Assembly (NCBI GenBank): GCA_017618275.1 | Contig: JAFZUS010000210.1 | Location: 26,803 to 90,802 of the forward strand | DNA: 64,000 nucleotides | DNA from: Prevotella sp. | Lineage (GTDB): Bacteria > Bacteroidota > Bacteroidia > Bacteroidales > Bacteroidaceae | Reading direction: 5' to 3' | Shown: positions 16,761 to 25,851 of the stretch, in pieces | How the letters are laid out: the number at the start of each line of letters is the position of its first letter | Position numbering within the stretch: position 1 is the first letter of the stretch | Position numbers and translations under genes: made by a program | Notes under the pieces: generated by a model | What the model was told of the DNA's origin: nothing | Seen by the model: only the letters and a program-made list of their open reading frames with translations | Databases searched by the model: none

Positions 16761-18020
16761 TTATTTCACATTCAGTTCAGCATATCCTTCTCCCATCAGC
16801 AAGAAGTCGTCATGATGCAAAAGAGTCACCTCGACACCCCGCTGGAAAATCAGCACGATGTCGGAACCGCCAAACTGGAAAAATCCCATCTCATCGCCCC
16901 GCTGTAGTTGCTGACCTACGTGCAGAGAGGGAATCCAGTTGACACTACATATCTGCGACATACCCACAGGCAACATCGCCACGAGTCCGTAGTCCTTCGT
17001 CTCTATGATGGCACAGGCACGCGTCTCCACCATCTGGAATCCTATGTTGTTCTGATAGTAGTACAACTTCTGTTCATTGTCCCAAAGGGTATATCCGCCA
17101 CCAGCAGCAACACCGGGAATCTTACGTAACTCCACCAGTTTGCCATCCACAGGTGCATGGTAGCGATGGTAACAGTTGACATCCAGGAACGTATGTGTCA
17201 GTGTGCCTCCAGCAAAGGCTTCCTTATAGGCCGAATCATCACCGATGAGTTGAGAGATATCGCTGATCTTGGCGGTCTTGATTTGCAAGTCGTCATATAC
17301 CAGTTGATTGTTGTCATCAATAGCCCATGTCTTCTTAGGCCAGGAGTCGGCGGGTGCTATCACGTCCACATCAGCAAGAGGGCGCATGTCAGGTGATGCC
17401 AGGCTACGGGCAAAAAACTCGTTGAATGTCTTCCATTGGTTCCCTTCCCCATACCAGCCTTCCGTCAGTCCCCAGTCTGGATCGGTAGCCACCATCTCAT
17501 AGTAGTCATCATTCCAACTCTCTTCCGTATCCAGGAAGTCTCCCCATGACTGACTATAGGTGGTGAGCCAGGTAGCGAAGGGTTCCACAAACTCCACGGT
17601 GGGATAGTAGAAACCACGGTCCTTTAATGCCTCCAGTGGCTGGTCAACCACAAACCAGAAGTAGCCAATACCCTGATCCACTCTTCCGTAGAGCGACTGT
17701 CCATAGTCGTTAGGGGCTGGATAGAGCATCACATCCCAGGGCAGGCAACGGATGTTGCGGTCAACAAAGTCGTAGAACTCGTCCAGGTTTTGTGCTGGAT
17801 TATACCGTCTGTCGGGATTGATTGTTGCAGCCTGACTGATAGCCTGTTCAAGCAACTGCCTTACTTCTATGTTTTCGTCACAGATGCGTATCAGTTCCTG
17901 AACCGCTTTGGTGTGCTGTTTCTGTGGTGGCACCACAGGACTGTCTTCCACACTACATGAGGCGTAGAAGAGGCAGAAAACCGTTGTGAAGGCAAATAGC
18001 CTGAGATGGTACTTATTCAT
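16761..18020 (-). CDS. Phosphatidylserine-decarboxylase-like lipoprotein
   Basis: A 419-residue protein with a lipoprotein-type signal (Cys22 in YASC). An N-terminal helical domain like the one found ahead of some PSD-family decarboxylases precedes the PSD core. The triad of the family is visible: Asp in VIAPAD (about 222), His in YHRYHAPVDG (about 287), and a GGS autocleavage-type site in FQFGGSDIVLIF near the C-terminus, where Ser would become the pyruvoyl group. Exported or lipidated members are unusual, so the substrate is open: a phospholipid head group or a free amino acid. It lies 5 bases downstream of sufD. Confidence 0.82.
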   Translation of the reverse strand: MNKYHLRLFAFTTVFCLFYASCSVEDSPVVPPQKQHTKAVQELIRICDENIEVRQLLEQAISQAATINPDRRYNPAQNLDEFYDFVDRNIRCLPWDVMLYPAPNDYGQSLYGRVDQGIGYFWFVVDQPLEALKDRGFYYPTVEFVEPFATWLTTYSQSWGDFLDTEESWNDDYYEMVATDPDWGLTEGWYGEGNQWKTFNEFFARSLASPDMRPLADVDVIAPADSWPKKTWAIDDNNQLVYDDLQIKTAKISDISQLIGDDSAYKEAFAGGTLTHTFLDVNCYHRYHAPVDGKLVELRKIPGVAAGGGYTLWDNEQKLYYYQNNIGFQMVETRACAIIETKDYGLVAMLPVGMSQICSVNWIPSLHVGQQLQRGDEMGFFQFGGSDIVLIFQRGVEVTLLHHDDFLLMGEGYAELNVK

Positions 18021-18025
18021 AAGAT

Positions 18026-19387
18026 TTATTTACAGAGACGACAGCCTGCGCACTTGTTGAGTTCACCACGGAAACGCTTCTCCACGAGGTAGTGGAGGCG
18101 GTCACGGAGAGGTTCGAGTGCCATATGGTCGATAACCTCATTGATGAAGGCATTCTGCAGGAGGAGTTTGGCTTCTTCGAGGGAGATACCTCTCTGGCGC
18201 ATATAGAAGAGGGCAGCATCGTTGAGTTGACCAACAGTTGAGCCGTGGGCACACTTCACGTCATCAGCATAGATTTCCAACATCGGTTGGGTGTACATAC
18301 GAGCCTCCTTTGTGGCAGTGAGGTTCTGGTTGGTCATCTGCGAGGCAGTCTTCTGAGCGCCATGTTCTACCAACACACGTCCTGCAAAGGCACCAGTGGC
18401 CTTGTCGTCGAGGACATATTTATATAGTTCGTTCGAGGTGCAATGTGGCACTTTGTGGGTAATCAGCGTGTTGTTATCCACATGCTGTTGCTTGTCGGCT
18501 ATCACACAACCGTAACAGCCGCATTCTGCCCCTTCGCCAGAGAAGGTGATGTCGAGTTTGTTGCGGGTAATGCCATTGTGGAGGGTGATGACGTTGTGGT
18601 TCACACGACTGTTGCGATGCTGGTCGATATAGACATTGCTCACGCGGACATTCTTGGCGTGGGTTTCCTCCAGACAATACAGATCCAACGAGGCATTGTC
18701 ACCTACATAGGCCTCGATGACCTGGGTAGCAAGGAAATTCCTGTCATCGGCAGCATGATCGCAGAAGAGCATCTTAATCTCTGCACCTTCTTCGAGGATG
18801 ATGAGCACGCGACGGTTCACCATCAAGTCAGGCACAACACGCTGGGCATTGCTGGGTGTGGCCTTTAAGATATTAATGACCTGAATGGCACGATCGACCT
18901 TGACGTTCTTGGGTACATAAACCAGCATACCATCCTGCGCCAACATCGTATTCAGAGCCGTAATGGCATCTTCGTTGGTCTTGGCGAGTTTGGTATAGTA
19001 TTTCGCTACAAGTTCAGGATAGTCGCGTATCGAGCCAACTATCACACCCTCAGGCAGATGGCCTTTTGGCTTATCATCGCGATAGAACATATCGTTCACC
19101 ACGAAATAAAGACTCGTGGAGAGGTTTGGTACATCGCAACGAAAAGCCTGATAGGGATCGACAGGGATTTCAAGGCGATTTAGATTGACGCCATAATCAG
19201 GTGCGAAGAGTTTCTGAATATCAGTATATTTATAGCGTTCCACCTTTTTCATTGGAAAACCTTGCTTACGGAAGTCCTCAAAGGCTTGATCACGCACAGC
19301 ATTCATTGCCTCAGGCGCATGACTGAAGATCATCTGCCGAGCCTGCTCATAAAGTTCTATATACTGTTGCTCACTTGAAGTAATCAT
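18026..19387 (-). CDS. sufD: Fe-S cluster assembly protein SufD
   Basis: A 453-residue member of the SufB/SufD beta-helix family, the non-catalytic partner of SufB in the SufBC2D scaffold. Characteristic parts: SLDLYCLEETHAKN, CGCYGCVIADKQQHVDNNT and CAHGSTVGQLNDAALFYMRQRGI (quoted in part; the last block carries the conserved His). An N-terminal helical region ends about residue 90. The extreme C-terminus carries CAGCRLC, an extra cysteine cluster. It lies between sufC (15 bases upstream) and the decarboxylase-like gene. Confidence 0.93.
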   Translation of the reverse strand: MITSSEQQYIELYEQARQMIFSHAPEAMNAVRDQAFEDFRKQGFPMKKVERYKYTDIQKLFAPDYGVNLNRLEIPVDPYQAFRCDVPNLSTSLYFVVNDMFYRDDKPKGHLPEGVIVGSIRDYPELVAKYYTKLAKTNEDAITALNTMLAQDGMLVYVPKNVKVDRAIQVINILKATPSNAQRVVPDLMVNRRVLIILEEGAEIKMLFCDHAADDRNFLATQVIEAYVGDNASLDLYCLEETHAKNVRVSNVYIDQHRNSRVNHNVITLHNGITRNKLDITFSGEGAECGCYGCVIADKQQHVDNNTLITHKVPHCTSNELYKYVLDDKATGAFAGRVLVEHGAQKTASQMTNQNLTATKEARMYTQPMLEIYADDVKCAHGSTVGQLNDAALFYMRQRGISLEEAKLLLQNAFINEVIDHMALEPLRDRLHYLVEKRFRGELNKCAGCRLCK

Positions 19388-19402
19388 AATTACTAATTAA
19401 AA

Positions 19403-20164
19403 TTACTCTTCTCCAATTTCTTCCTTTATCCAGTCGTAGCCATGCTCCTGAATCTGTACAGCGAGTTCAGGACCGCCCGTCTTGACAATCCTACCTTTAT
19501 ATAATACGTGTACATACTGTGGACGGATCATCTCCAGCAGACGATCATAGTGGGTAATCACGATACAGGATGTCTCAGGTGTCTGTAACTTGTTCACACC
19601 CTCTGCCACAATGCGCATAGCATCCACATCAAGACCAGAGTCCGTCTCGTCGAGGATGCTCAGTTTCGGCTCCAGCATCGCCATCTGGAAAATCTCGTTG
19701 CGCTTCTTTTCACCACCGCTAAAACCTTCGTTCACGGAGCGGTTAGCCAATTTCGAGTCGAGTTCCACAATCTTACGCTTCTCGCGCTGCAACTTCAGGA
19801 ACTCTGCCGCATTCATGGGTTCCAAGCCCTGATACTTGCGCTTCTCGTTGATGGCAGCCTTCATAAAATTGGTCATTGACACACCTGGAATCTCAACGGG
19901 GTATTGGAAACTCAGGAAGAGTCCCTCGTGAGCCCTGTCCTCAGGCTTCATCTCGAGCAGGTTTTTACCGTTGAAGTAGGCCTCACCCTCTGTGACCTCG
20001 TAGAGCGGATTGCCCACAAGCACAGCACTCAACGTAGACTTACCTGATCCGTTGGGGCCCATAATGGCATGTGTCTCACCATCGTTAATAGTCAGGTTGA
20101 TTCCTTTCAGAATCTCCTTATCACCTATTCTTGCATGTAAGTTTCGAACTTCTAACATTTTCAA
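19403..20164 (-). CDS. sufC: Fe-S cluster assembly ATPase SufC
   Basis: A 253-residue ABC ATPase that drives conformational change of the SufBD scaffold. Walker A GPNGSGKSTLSAVLVG (about residues 36-51), signature EGFSGGEKKRNE, Walker B-type KLSILDETDSGLDVDAMR, and H-loop VITHYDR. No membrane domain is attached. The gene is separated from sufB by 114 bases containing a large inverted repeat, unlike the tight spacing elsewhere in this unit. Confidence 0.96.
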   Translation of the reverse strand: MKMLEVRNLHARIGDKEILKGINLTINDGETHAIMGPNGSGKSTLSAVLVGNPLYEVTEGEAYFNGKNLLEMKPEDRAHEGLFLSFQYPVEIPGVSMTNFMKAAINEKRKYQGLEPMNAAEFLKLQREKRKIVELDSKLANRSVNEGFSGGEKKRNEIFQMAMLEPKLSILDETDSGLDVDAMRIVAEGVNKLQTPETSCIVITHYDRLLEMIRPQYVHVLYKGRIVKTGGPELAVQIQEHGYDWIKEEIGEE

Positions 20165-20165
20165 G

Positions 20166-20273
20166 CCCCCTAAGTTAGGGGGATGGGGGTCTGAACAAGC
20201 GTTTACCAGACCATTTATTGTTTCTACTGAGAGTCTGCGCCTGTTCAGACCCCCTACCCCCTAACTTAGGGGG
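20166..20273. repeat. 31-bp inverted repeat in the sufB-sufC gap
   Basis: Left arm 20166-20196 (CCCCCTAAGTTAGGGGG then GATGGGGGTCTGAAC-like), right arm 20243-20273, near-perfect reverse complements around a 46-base loop. Each arm is itself palindromic. In sufBC mRNA it would form a long stem. Confidence 0.8.
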
Positions 20274-20278
20274 TTCTA

Positions 20279-21772
20279 TCATCCTACCGTACCCTCGAGG
20301 GAAACGGAGAGCAGTTTCTGAGCCTCAACAGCAAACTCCATGGGGAGTTTCTGGAGGACTTCCTTGGCATAGCCGTTGACTATAAGACCTACGGCCTGCT
20401 CGGTAGGGATTCCACGCTGGTTGCAATAGAACAACTGGTCTTCCGAGATCTTTGAGGTTGTGGCCTCATGTTCGAAGACGGCAGTGTCGTTATGTACATC
20501 CATATAGGGGAAGGTATGTGCACCACAATTAGAACCCAATAGCAGCGAGTCGCAACTGGAGTAGTTACGGGCATTATCTGCGGTAGATGCTGCACGCACC
20601 AGACCACGGTATGAGTTCTGCGAGTGACCTGCCGAGATACCCTTCGAGATGATGGTCGACTTGGTATTCTTGCCAATATGGATCATCTTCGTACCTGTAT
20701 CAGCCTCCTGATAGTTGTTGGTCACAGCGACGGAATAGAACTCCGCCTGAGAGTTGTCACCTCGCAAGATGCAAGAGGGGTATTTCCAGGTAATGGCAGA
20801 ACCTGTCTCCACTTGTGTCCATGAGAGTTTGGAGTCTGCACCACGTAGGTCGCCACGCTTCGTCACGAGGTTTAAGACCCCCCCCTTGCCGTTTTCATCG
20901 CCAGGGTACCAGTTCTGAACGGTAGAATACTTTACCTCTGCACGGTTCATCACGATAATCTCAACGATAGCCGCATGCAACTGGTTCTCGTCGCGCATAG
21001 GAGCGGTACAACCTTCAAGATAAGAGACATAGGCATCGTCATCTGCAATAATCAGCGTACGTTCAAACTGGCCTGTATTCCTGGCATTGATACGGAAATA
21101 CGAACTGAGTTCCATGGGGCAGCGCACACCCTTGGGGATATACACAAACGAGCCATCGCTGAAGACAGCACTATTCAGGGCTGCAAAGAAATTATCCTTA
21201 TAAGGCACCACAGTTCCCAGGTACTGACGCACCAGGTCGCCATGTTCCTTGATGGCCTCACCAATGGAGCAGAAAATGACCCCTTTTTCACGGAGTTTCT
21301 CTTTGAAGGTGGTCTTTACGCTCACAGAGTCCATGATAGCATCGACAGCGGTATTACCTGATAGTGCAAGACGTTCCTCAAGGGGAATACCCAGTTTATC
21401 GAAAGTCTTTTCGAGTTCGGGATCGATAGTAGCAGATTGTCCGGATTGTCCGGATTTTCCAGTTGTAGGGTCTGCATAATATGAGATCGCCTGATAGTCA
21501 ATCTCGGGCACATGAACATGTCCCCACGTAGGTTCCGTCTGTTCTTTCCAATAACGAAACGCTTTCAAGCGGAAGTCAAGCATCCATTCCGGCTCCCCCT
21601 TTTTGGCTGAGATAAGTCGGACGACATCCTCGTTAAGACCTTTCTCAATAATATCTGTATGCACATCCGTCGTAAAGCCGAATTCGTATTTTTGTTCGGC
21701 AATACTGCGCACAAAGTCATTTCCATTCTTTGGTGCTGATCCAGTGTTTTGACGGTTGTTCTTTTTATCCAT
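20279..21772 (-). CDS. sufB: Fe-S cluster assembly protein SufB
   Basis: A 497-residue scaffold on which the [Fe-S] cluster is built. Typical blocks: [16 protein letters not shown] near residue 60, [21 protein letters not shown] (quoted in part), [18 protein letters not shown] and [18 protein letters not shown], which includes the conserved Glu and His, and the C-terminal [15 protein letters not shown]. The loop before [14 protein letters not shown] contains G-K-S-G-Q-S-G-Q-S encoded by a 9-bp tandem repeat. The start overlaps the upstream phosphatase gene by 8 bases, implying translational coupling. Confidence 0.96.
   Translation of the reverse strand: MDKKNNRQNTGSAPKNGNDFVRSIAEQKYEFGFTTDVHTDIIEKGLNEDVVRLISAKKGEPEWMLDFRLKAFRYWKEQTEPTWGHVHVPEIDYQAISYYADPTTGKSGQSGQSATIDPELEKTFDKLGIPLEERLALSGNTAVDAIMDSVSVKTTFKEKLREKGVIFCSIGEAIKEHGDLVRQYLGTVVPYKDNFFAALNSAVFSDGSFVYIPKGVRCPMELSSYFRINARNTGQFERTLIIADDDAYVSYLEGCTAPMRDENQLHAAIVEIIVMNRAEVKYSTVQNWYPGDENGKGGVLNLVTKRGDLRGADSKLSWTQVETGSAITWKYPSCILRGDNSQAEFYSVAVTNNYQEADTGTKMIHIGKNTKSTIISKGISAGHSQNSYRGLVRAASTADNARNYSSCDSLLLGSNCGAHTFPYMDVHNDTAVFEHEATTSKISEDQLFYCNQRGIPTEQAVGLIVNGYAKEVLQKLPMEFAVEAQKLLSVSLEGTVG
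21436..21460. repeat. 9-bp CCGG-type tandem repeat in sufB
   Basis: Coding-strand unit AATCCGGAC repeated about 2.5 times, encoding S-G-Q repeats. Same unit family as 5695 and 47582. Confidence 0.6.
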
Positions 21773-23834
21773 TTATTCTCATATATTTGATGGCGAGCAT
21801 CGTCAGGTCATCACTCTGTTCAGCATCGTCAACGAAGCGATGGACAGCCTCTTCCATCTCACTAACAATCATGGCAGGCTCAACCGTTCCTTTAGTCATC
21901 TGTGACTCCGCCACACGGAGGATACGACCTTCGCCAAACTGGGCATGCAAACTGTCCTCTGCCTCGTTGAGACCATCGGTATAGAGGAAGATGGTGGTCT
22001 GCGAGTCCAGTTGTATCTCCTGACGCGTAAATGCCCAGTCGTCCATCACACCGATAGGCAAGTTAGAGTCGCAATCCAGCATTCTGACGTCTCTATCTAT
22101 CAACAACGGTGAGTTGTGCCCTGCGTTGCAGTATTGGAGAATACCCGTGTGCAAGTCGAGTACTCCAAGGAAAAGTGTAACGAACATAAAAGTCTCATTC
22201 CCGTCAGACACAGCAGCATTGAGAGCCTTCACAATGACGTTCGGTTCTGCTACATGCAGGGAGATGTTACGGAAGAGTGAACGCGTCATAGCCATCACCA
22301 GAGAAGCAGGAACACCCTTACCTGAGACATCACCGATACAGAAGAACAGTTTCTCATCACGGATATAGAAATCGAACAAGTCGCCCCCCACATCCTTCGC
22401 AGGCATCAACTTACCGTAAATATCCACGTCATCACGCTCAGGATAGGGTGGGAAGGTCTTGGGCAGCATGGACATCTGGATGTCGTGGGCTACTTTCAGT
22501 TCATTCTCGATAGCGGCCTTTGAGGCAGTTGTCTCCTTGAGTTCCTTGATATATTCAGTCAGAGAATGCTGCATGCCCTCGAACGAGTTGCGCAACAGTC
22601 TGATCTCATCGTTATGCTTGATAGTCGGCAGGGGCGTATTGAAGTTGCCTTTTGCCACCTCGTCAGCAGTCTGAGCGAGTTTTCTCAGCGGCTTGGCAGC
22701 CCGTTTGATGGTGATACGTCCGGCAATACGAGTCACCAACATAGCGAGTCCGATCAATATCACCAAAACGAAAGCAATAGCAAAGGCAGTCCAGTCAATC
22801 GCGACCCTTGGTACAACTGAGGCGATACTCCATGTTGTCTTCCCAATTGGCTCATAGAACACATAGGCTTTAGACCCGAACTCTATATCGAAGAACTCTA
22901 TAGAACTAGGAAGCGCCCACGAAGAAGATCTTATGCCAGCCACCATCTGATGTCCGACATGATCATCCAGTGTATCGGTAGTCAGTTTGGCATGATTGAA
23001 ATAGTTCTCATTGATAACATAACTGCTGTCAGGATGAGCCAAGAACGTACCATCGCTGTCGATAATGAAATTGGTGGCTGCTAACCGCCATTTCTTATCC
23101 ATAAAGTTTATGCCCATCGTGTTACTGTCTTCTGAGTTAGGATCAGAATTGTCATTGACATCAATGCGGGCTTCACCATGATAATTCATGCCAATGCCAG
23201 TTATCCTGCTCCCACTTAGCCAATGGAGCGAAAGATCGGCTCCGAGAATAGCAACAGTCTTGCCCTCTTTGTTGTGAATGGGAATCATGTAAGATATCAG
23301 CGGAGTGATGGAATCAGTAGAATCGAAGAAAGGTTTCGACCAGTAACTGCTGTCGGCTTTTAATGCCTCAGTGAACCACTCGGCCTTCAGGTAGTCATGA
23401 TTTTTATCGCCAATGAAACGCTGTTCAATCTGCGTACTGTCATTCCTCACTGCATAGGGACAGTACCAACGTCCTTTCTGAGGATAGTAATCTGCCACGA
23501 AACTGATACCGCAACTGCGGATATGAGGATTCTGGGCGACAACCTCTTTCATGATGGCAATCATTTTGTCTGGCTCATTGATGTGTTCCTCAATCTCATT
23601 CACACGGTTCTCCGTACTGGCAGAGACCTCTTGTACTATCTGCTCCACATTGGCCTTAGCCGTCCATAGGTAACTCTTATAGAGGTCTGTTTCCTCTATT
23701 GTGAACATGAACTTGGCAAAAAGATAAATGAGCCAGGAGACCAATCCCATCACAACCATCTGCGAGAGAGCAATCCACCACGTCAGTCTTTTGGCAAATG
23801 AATGTATCTTAGGCTTCTTTTCCTTGGTTCCCAT
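21765..23834 (-). CDS. Membrane sensor SpoIIE-type PP2C phosphatase (second in operon)
   Basis: A 689-residue protein with membrane segments at about 17-42 and 345-370 enclosing a Cache-like periplasmic domain ([42 protein letters not shown] in part). HAMP and coiled coil follow, then SpoIIE phosphatase motifs [10 protein letters not shown] and [17 protein letters not shown]. The phosphatase half is nearly identical to 14763-16736 while the sensors differ, suggesting duplication with sensor divergence. It overlaps the previous phosphatase gene by 26 bases and sufB by 8. The ligand is unknown. Confidence 0.9.
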   Translation of the reverse strand: MGTKEKKPKIHSFAKRLTWWIALSQMVVMGLVSWLIYLFAKFMFTIEETDLYKSYLWTAKANVEQIVQEVSASTENRVNEIEEHINEPDKMIAIMKEVVAQNPHIRSCGISFVADYYPQKGRWYCPYAVRNDSTQIEQRFIGDKNHDYLKAEWFTEALKADSSYWSKPFFDSTDSITPLISYMIPIHNKEGKTVAILGADLSLHWLSGSRITGIGMNYHGEARIDVNDNSDPNSEDSNTMGINFMDKKWRLAATNFIIDSDGTFLAHPDSSYVINENYFNHAKLTTDTLDDHVGHQMVAGIRSSSWALPSSIEFFDIEFGSKAYVFYEPIGKTTWSIASVVPRVAIDWTAFAIAFVLVILIGLAMLVTRIAGRITIKRAAKPLRKLAQTADEVAKGNFNTPLPTIKHNDEIRLLRNSFEGMQHSLTEYIKELKETTASKAAIENELKVAHDIQMSMLPKTFPPYPERDDVDIYGKLMPAKDVGGDLFDFYIRDEKLFFCIGDVSGKGVPASLVMAMTRSLFRNISLHVAEPNVIVKALNAAVSDGNETFMFVTLFLGVLDLHTGILQYCNAGHNSPLLIDRDVRMLDCDSNLPIGVMDDWAFTRQEIQLDSQTTIFLYTDGLNEAEDSLHAQFGEGRILRVAESQMTKGTVEPAMIVSEMEEAVHRFVDDAEQSDDLTMLAIKYMRING

Positions 23835-25848
23835 CAGACTTTAAATATTTAATAGCCAGCATCGTCAGGTCATCACTCTGCACAGCCTCACCTACAAAGT
23901 CACGGACAGCCTCTGTCATCCTTTCAATAATCTCTGCGGGCCTGTTCTTGTCTTCTGACAACAATTCCTCAGCGAGACTCATGACACGCTCGGTGCCAAA
24001 CTGAACGTGTTTGATATCCTCGGCCTCGTTTAATCCGTCAGTATAGAGGAAGATAGTGGTCTGCGGTTCAAGTGTCAACTCCTGGAGAGAGTACTTGCTC
24101 CCTTGTATAGCACCAAGAGGAAGATTCGGATTACAAGGTACCAAAGAAACGTTCTGTCCTATGAGCAACGGTGCATCGTGACCAGCATTACAATAGCGCA
24201 TATGTCCGCTGGTAAGATCAAGAATACCTACGAAGAGTGTTACGAACATATTCGTCTCGTTGCCGTCGGCCAGTGCCTCATTGAGGGCACTGACAATCTG
24301 ATCAGGTTCTGACGTATGTGTTGCGACATTACGGAATAGCGAGCGTGTTACTGCCATTACCAACGACGCAGGCACCCCCTTTCCAGATACGTCGCCGATA
24401 CAGAAGAAGAGGCTGTTGTCTATGATAAAGAAATCGAACAGATCGCCACCCACTTCCTTTGCTGGGGTTAGTGAGCCGTATATATCAACATCTTTACGTT
24501 CAGGGAATGGAGGGAAGATTTTCGGCAACATCGCCATTTGGATATCATGGGCAACCTTCAACTCGTTTTCGATAGCCGCTTTCGAGGCCGTTGTTGTCTG
24601 GAGTTCACTCACATATTTTGTCAGCGAATGCTGCATATCCTCGAATGAGTCGCGTAACAGACGAATCTCATCATTGTGCTTGATATTGGGAAGCAGCGTA
24701 TCAAAATTTCCTTTAGCCACCTCATTTGCTGAGGAAGATAACTGCTTCAACGGCTTGGTGGTACGTTTAATGGAAATCCGAGTGACAAGCCATACTATGA
24801 GGACAGCAAGAAGAATGAAGAAGACAAGAATACCACCGATAACGTAGGCGATTAAGTCAAGTGCCATTTCTGGTGCGAACAAGACCATCGACCAACCAGT
24901 GTGTTTGATAGGCTTGTAGAACACATAACCATCACGGCCCTCGAAATCCTTGCAACTGTAGTTGTTGTCATTAATCAATTCAAAATTCTTACTGGCTTTC
25001 CCTTCCATAATACGTTGAACCATCACAGTAACGACAGTATCCTTGGAAGCCTTTGCAATAGAACCGATACTATCATGGATGATACGCTTTTCGTCAGGAT
25101 GCACAATGAATGTTCCCTTTTTGCTGACAAGCATGCTATATGCCATCCATTCCTTAATCTCTTTTTCTCGTCTTTTCTCGGTCATTCCTGCCCACTGCTG
25201 GGTATACAGTTTCCAGTCCGCTTCTTTCATCTTTTCTCTCAGCCAGTCGAGAGAGATGTCAGCCCCAATCACTGCTACAGGACGTCCTTGCTTGTCACGG
25301 ATAGGATGAAGGTAAGCAACCAAGGGTAGAGTGCTGTCATTTTTCTCAAAAAAAGGCTCCGACCAGTATCCTTCCTCTGCTTTCAAGGCATCTAGAAACC
25401 AGTCCTCACGAAAATAGTCTTCACACTTGGTTCCAATATCTGATACCTCGATACTGTTACTGTCTCGTCTGACGGCATAGGGCATATAGCAACGGCCCTT
25501 GTTAGGATAAAAGTCCTCAATGAAACTGATACCGCAACTACGTATGCGAGGATTCTGGGCAATGGTGCGCTCAACTAGTGTCATCATCCGATCAGGACGG
25601 TCAAGGCTCTCCTCTATCTCTGGTAACTGATTTCTCACTGCCACATAGACATCGGACACCACCCGGCAAATATTCTCTGTCGTTGCCTTAACCATTGCCT
25701 CATGACGAAAGATTTCTTCCTCTTGGGCAAAAGATGCTCCCAGGACAAAAAGCCAATAGGAGGTTAGCCCCATGATGATTAACAACACGAGTACTATCCT
25801 CCAGGTAAGCCTTCCTGCAAAGGTGCGCACCTTGCGTTTCTTCTTCAT
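23809..25848 (-). CDS. Membrane sensor SpoIIE-type PP2C phosphatase (first in operon)
   Basis: A 679-residue protein: membrane segment about 13-33, Cache-like sensor region with CGISFIEDFYPNKGRCYMP and VAYLHPIRDKQGRPVAVIGADI (in part), second membrane segment about 330-355, HAMP, and SpoIIE domain with [11 protein letters not shown] and [17 protein letters not shown]. It is the more divergent of the three phosphatases in this unit. It starts 3 bases after infB stops, in the place where many Bacteroidales have cvpA between infB and sufB (synteny from general knowledge). Confidence 0.9.
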   Translation of the reverse strand: MKKKRKVRTFAGRLTWRIVLVLLIIMGLTSYWLFVLGASFAQEEEIFRHEAMVKATTENICRVVSDVYVAVRNQLPEIEESLDRPDRMMTLVERTIAQNPRIRSCGISFIEDFYPNKGRCYMPYAVRRDSNSIEVSDIGTKCEDYFREDWFLDALKAEEGYWSEPFFEKNDSTLPLVAYLHPIRDKQGRPVAVIGADISLDWLREKMKEADWKLYTQQWAGMTEKRREKEIKEWMAYSMLVSKKGTFIVHPDEKRIIHDSIGSIAKASKDTVVTVMVQRIMEGKASKNFELINDNNYSCKDFEGRDGYVFYKPIKHTGWSMVLFAPEMALDLIAYVIGGILVFFILLAVLIVWLVTRISIKRTTKPLKQLSSSANEVAKGNFDTLLPNIKHNDEIRLLRDSFEDMQHSLTKYVSELQTTTASKAAIENELKVAHDIQMAMLPKIFPPFPERKDVDIYGSLTPAKEVGGDLFDFFIIDNSLFFCIGDVSGKGVPASLVMAVTRSLFRNVATHTSEPDQIVSALNEALADGNETNMFVTLFVGILDLTSGHMRYCNAGHDAPLLIGQNVSLVPCNPNLPLGAIQGSKYSLQELTLEPQTTIFLYTDGLNEAEDIKHVQFGTERVMSLAEELLSEDKNRPAEIIERMTEAVRDFVGEAVQSDDLTMLAIKYLKSDGNQGKEA

Positions 25849-25851
25849 TCC

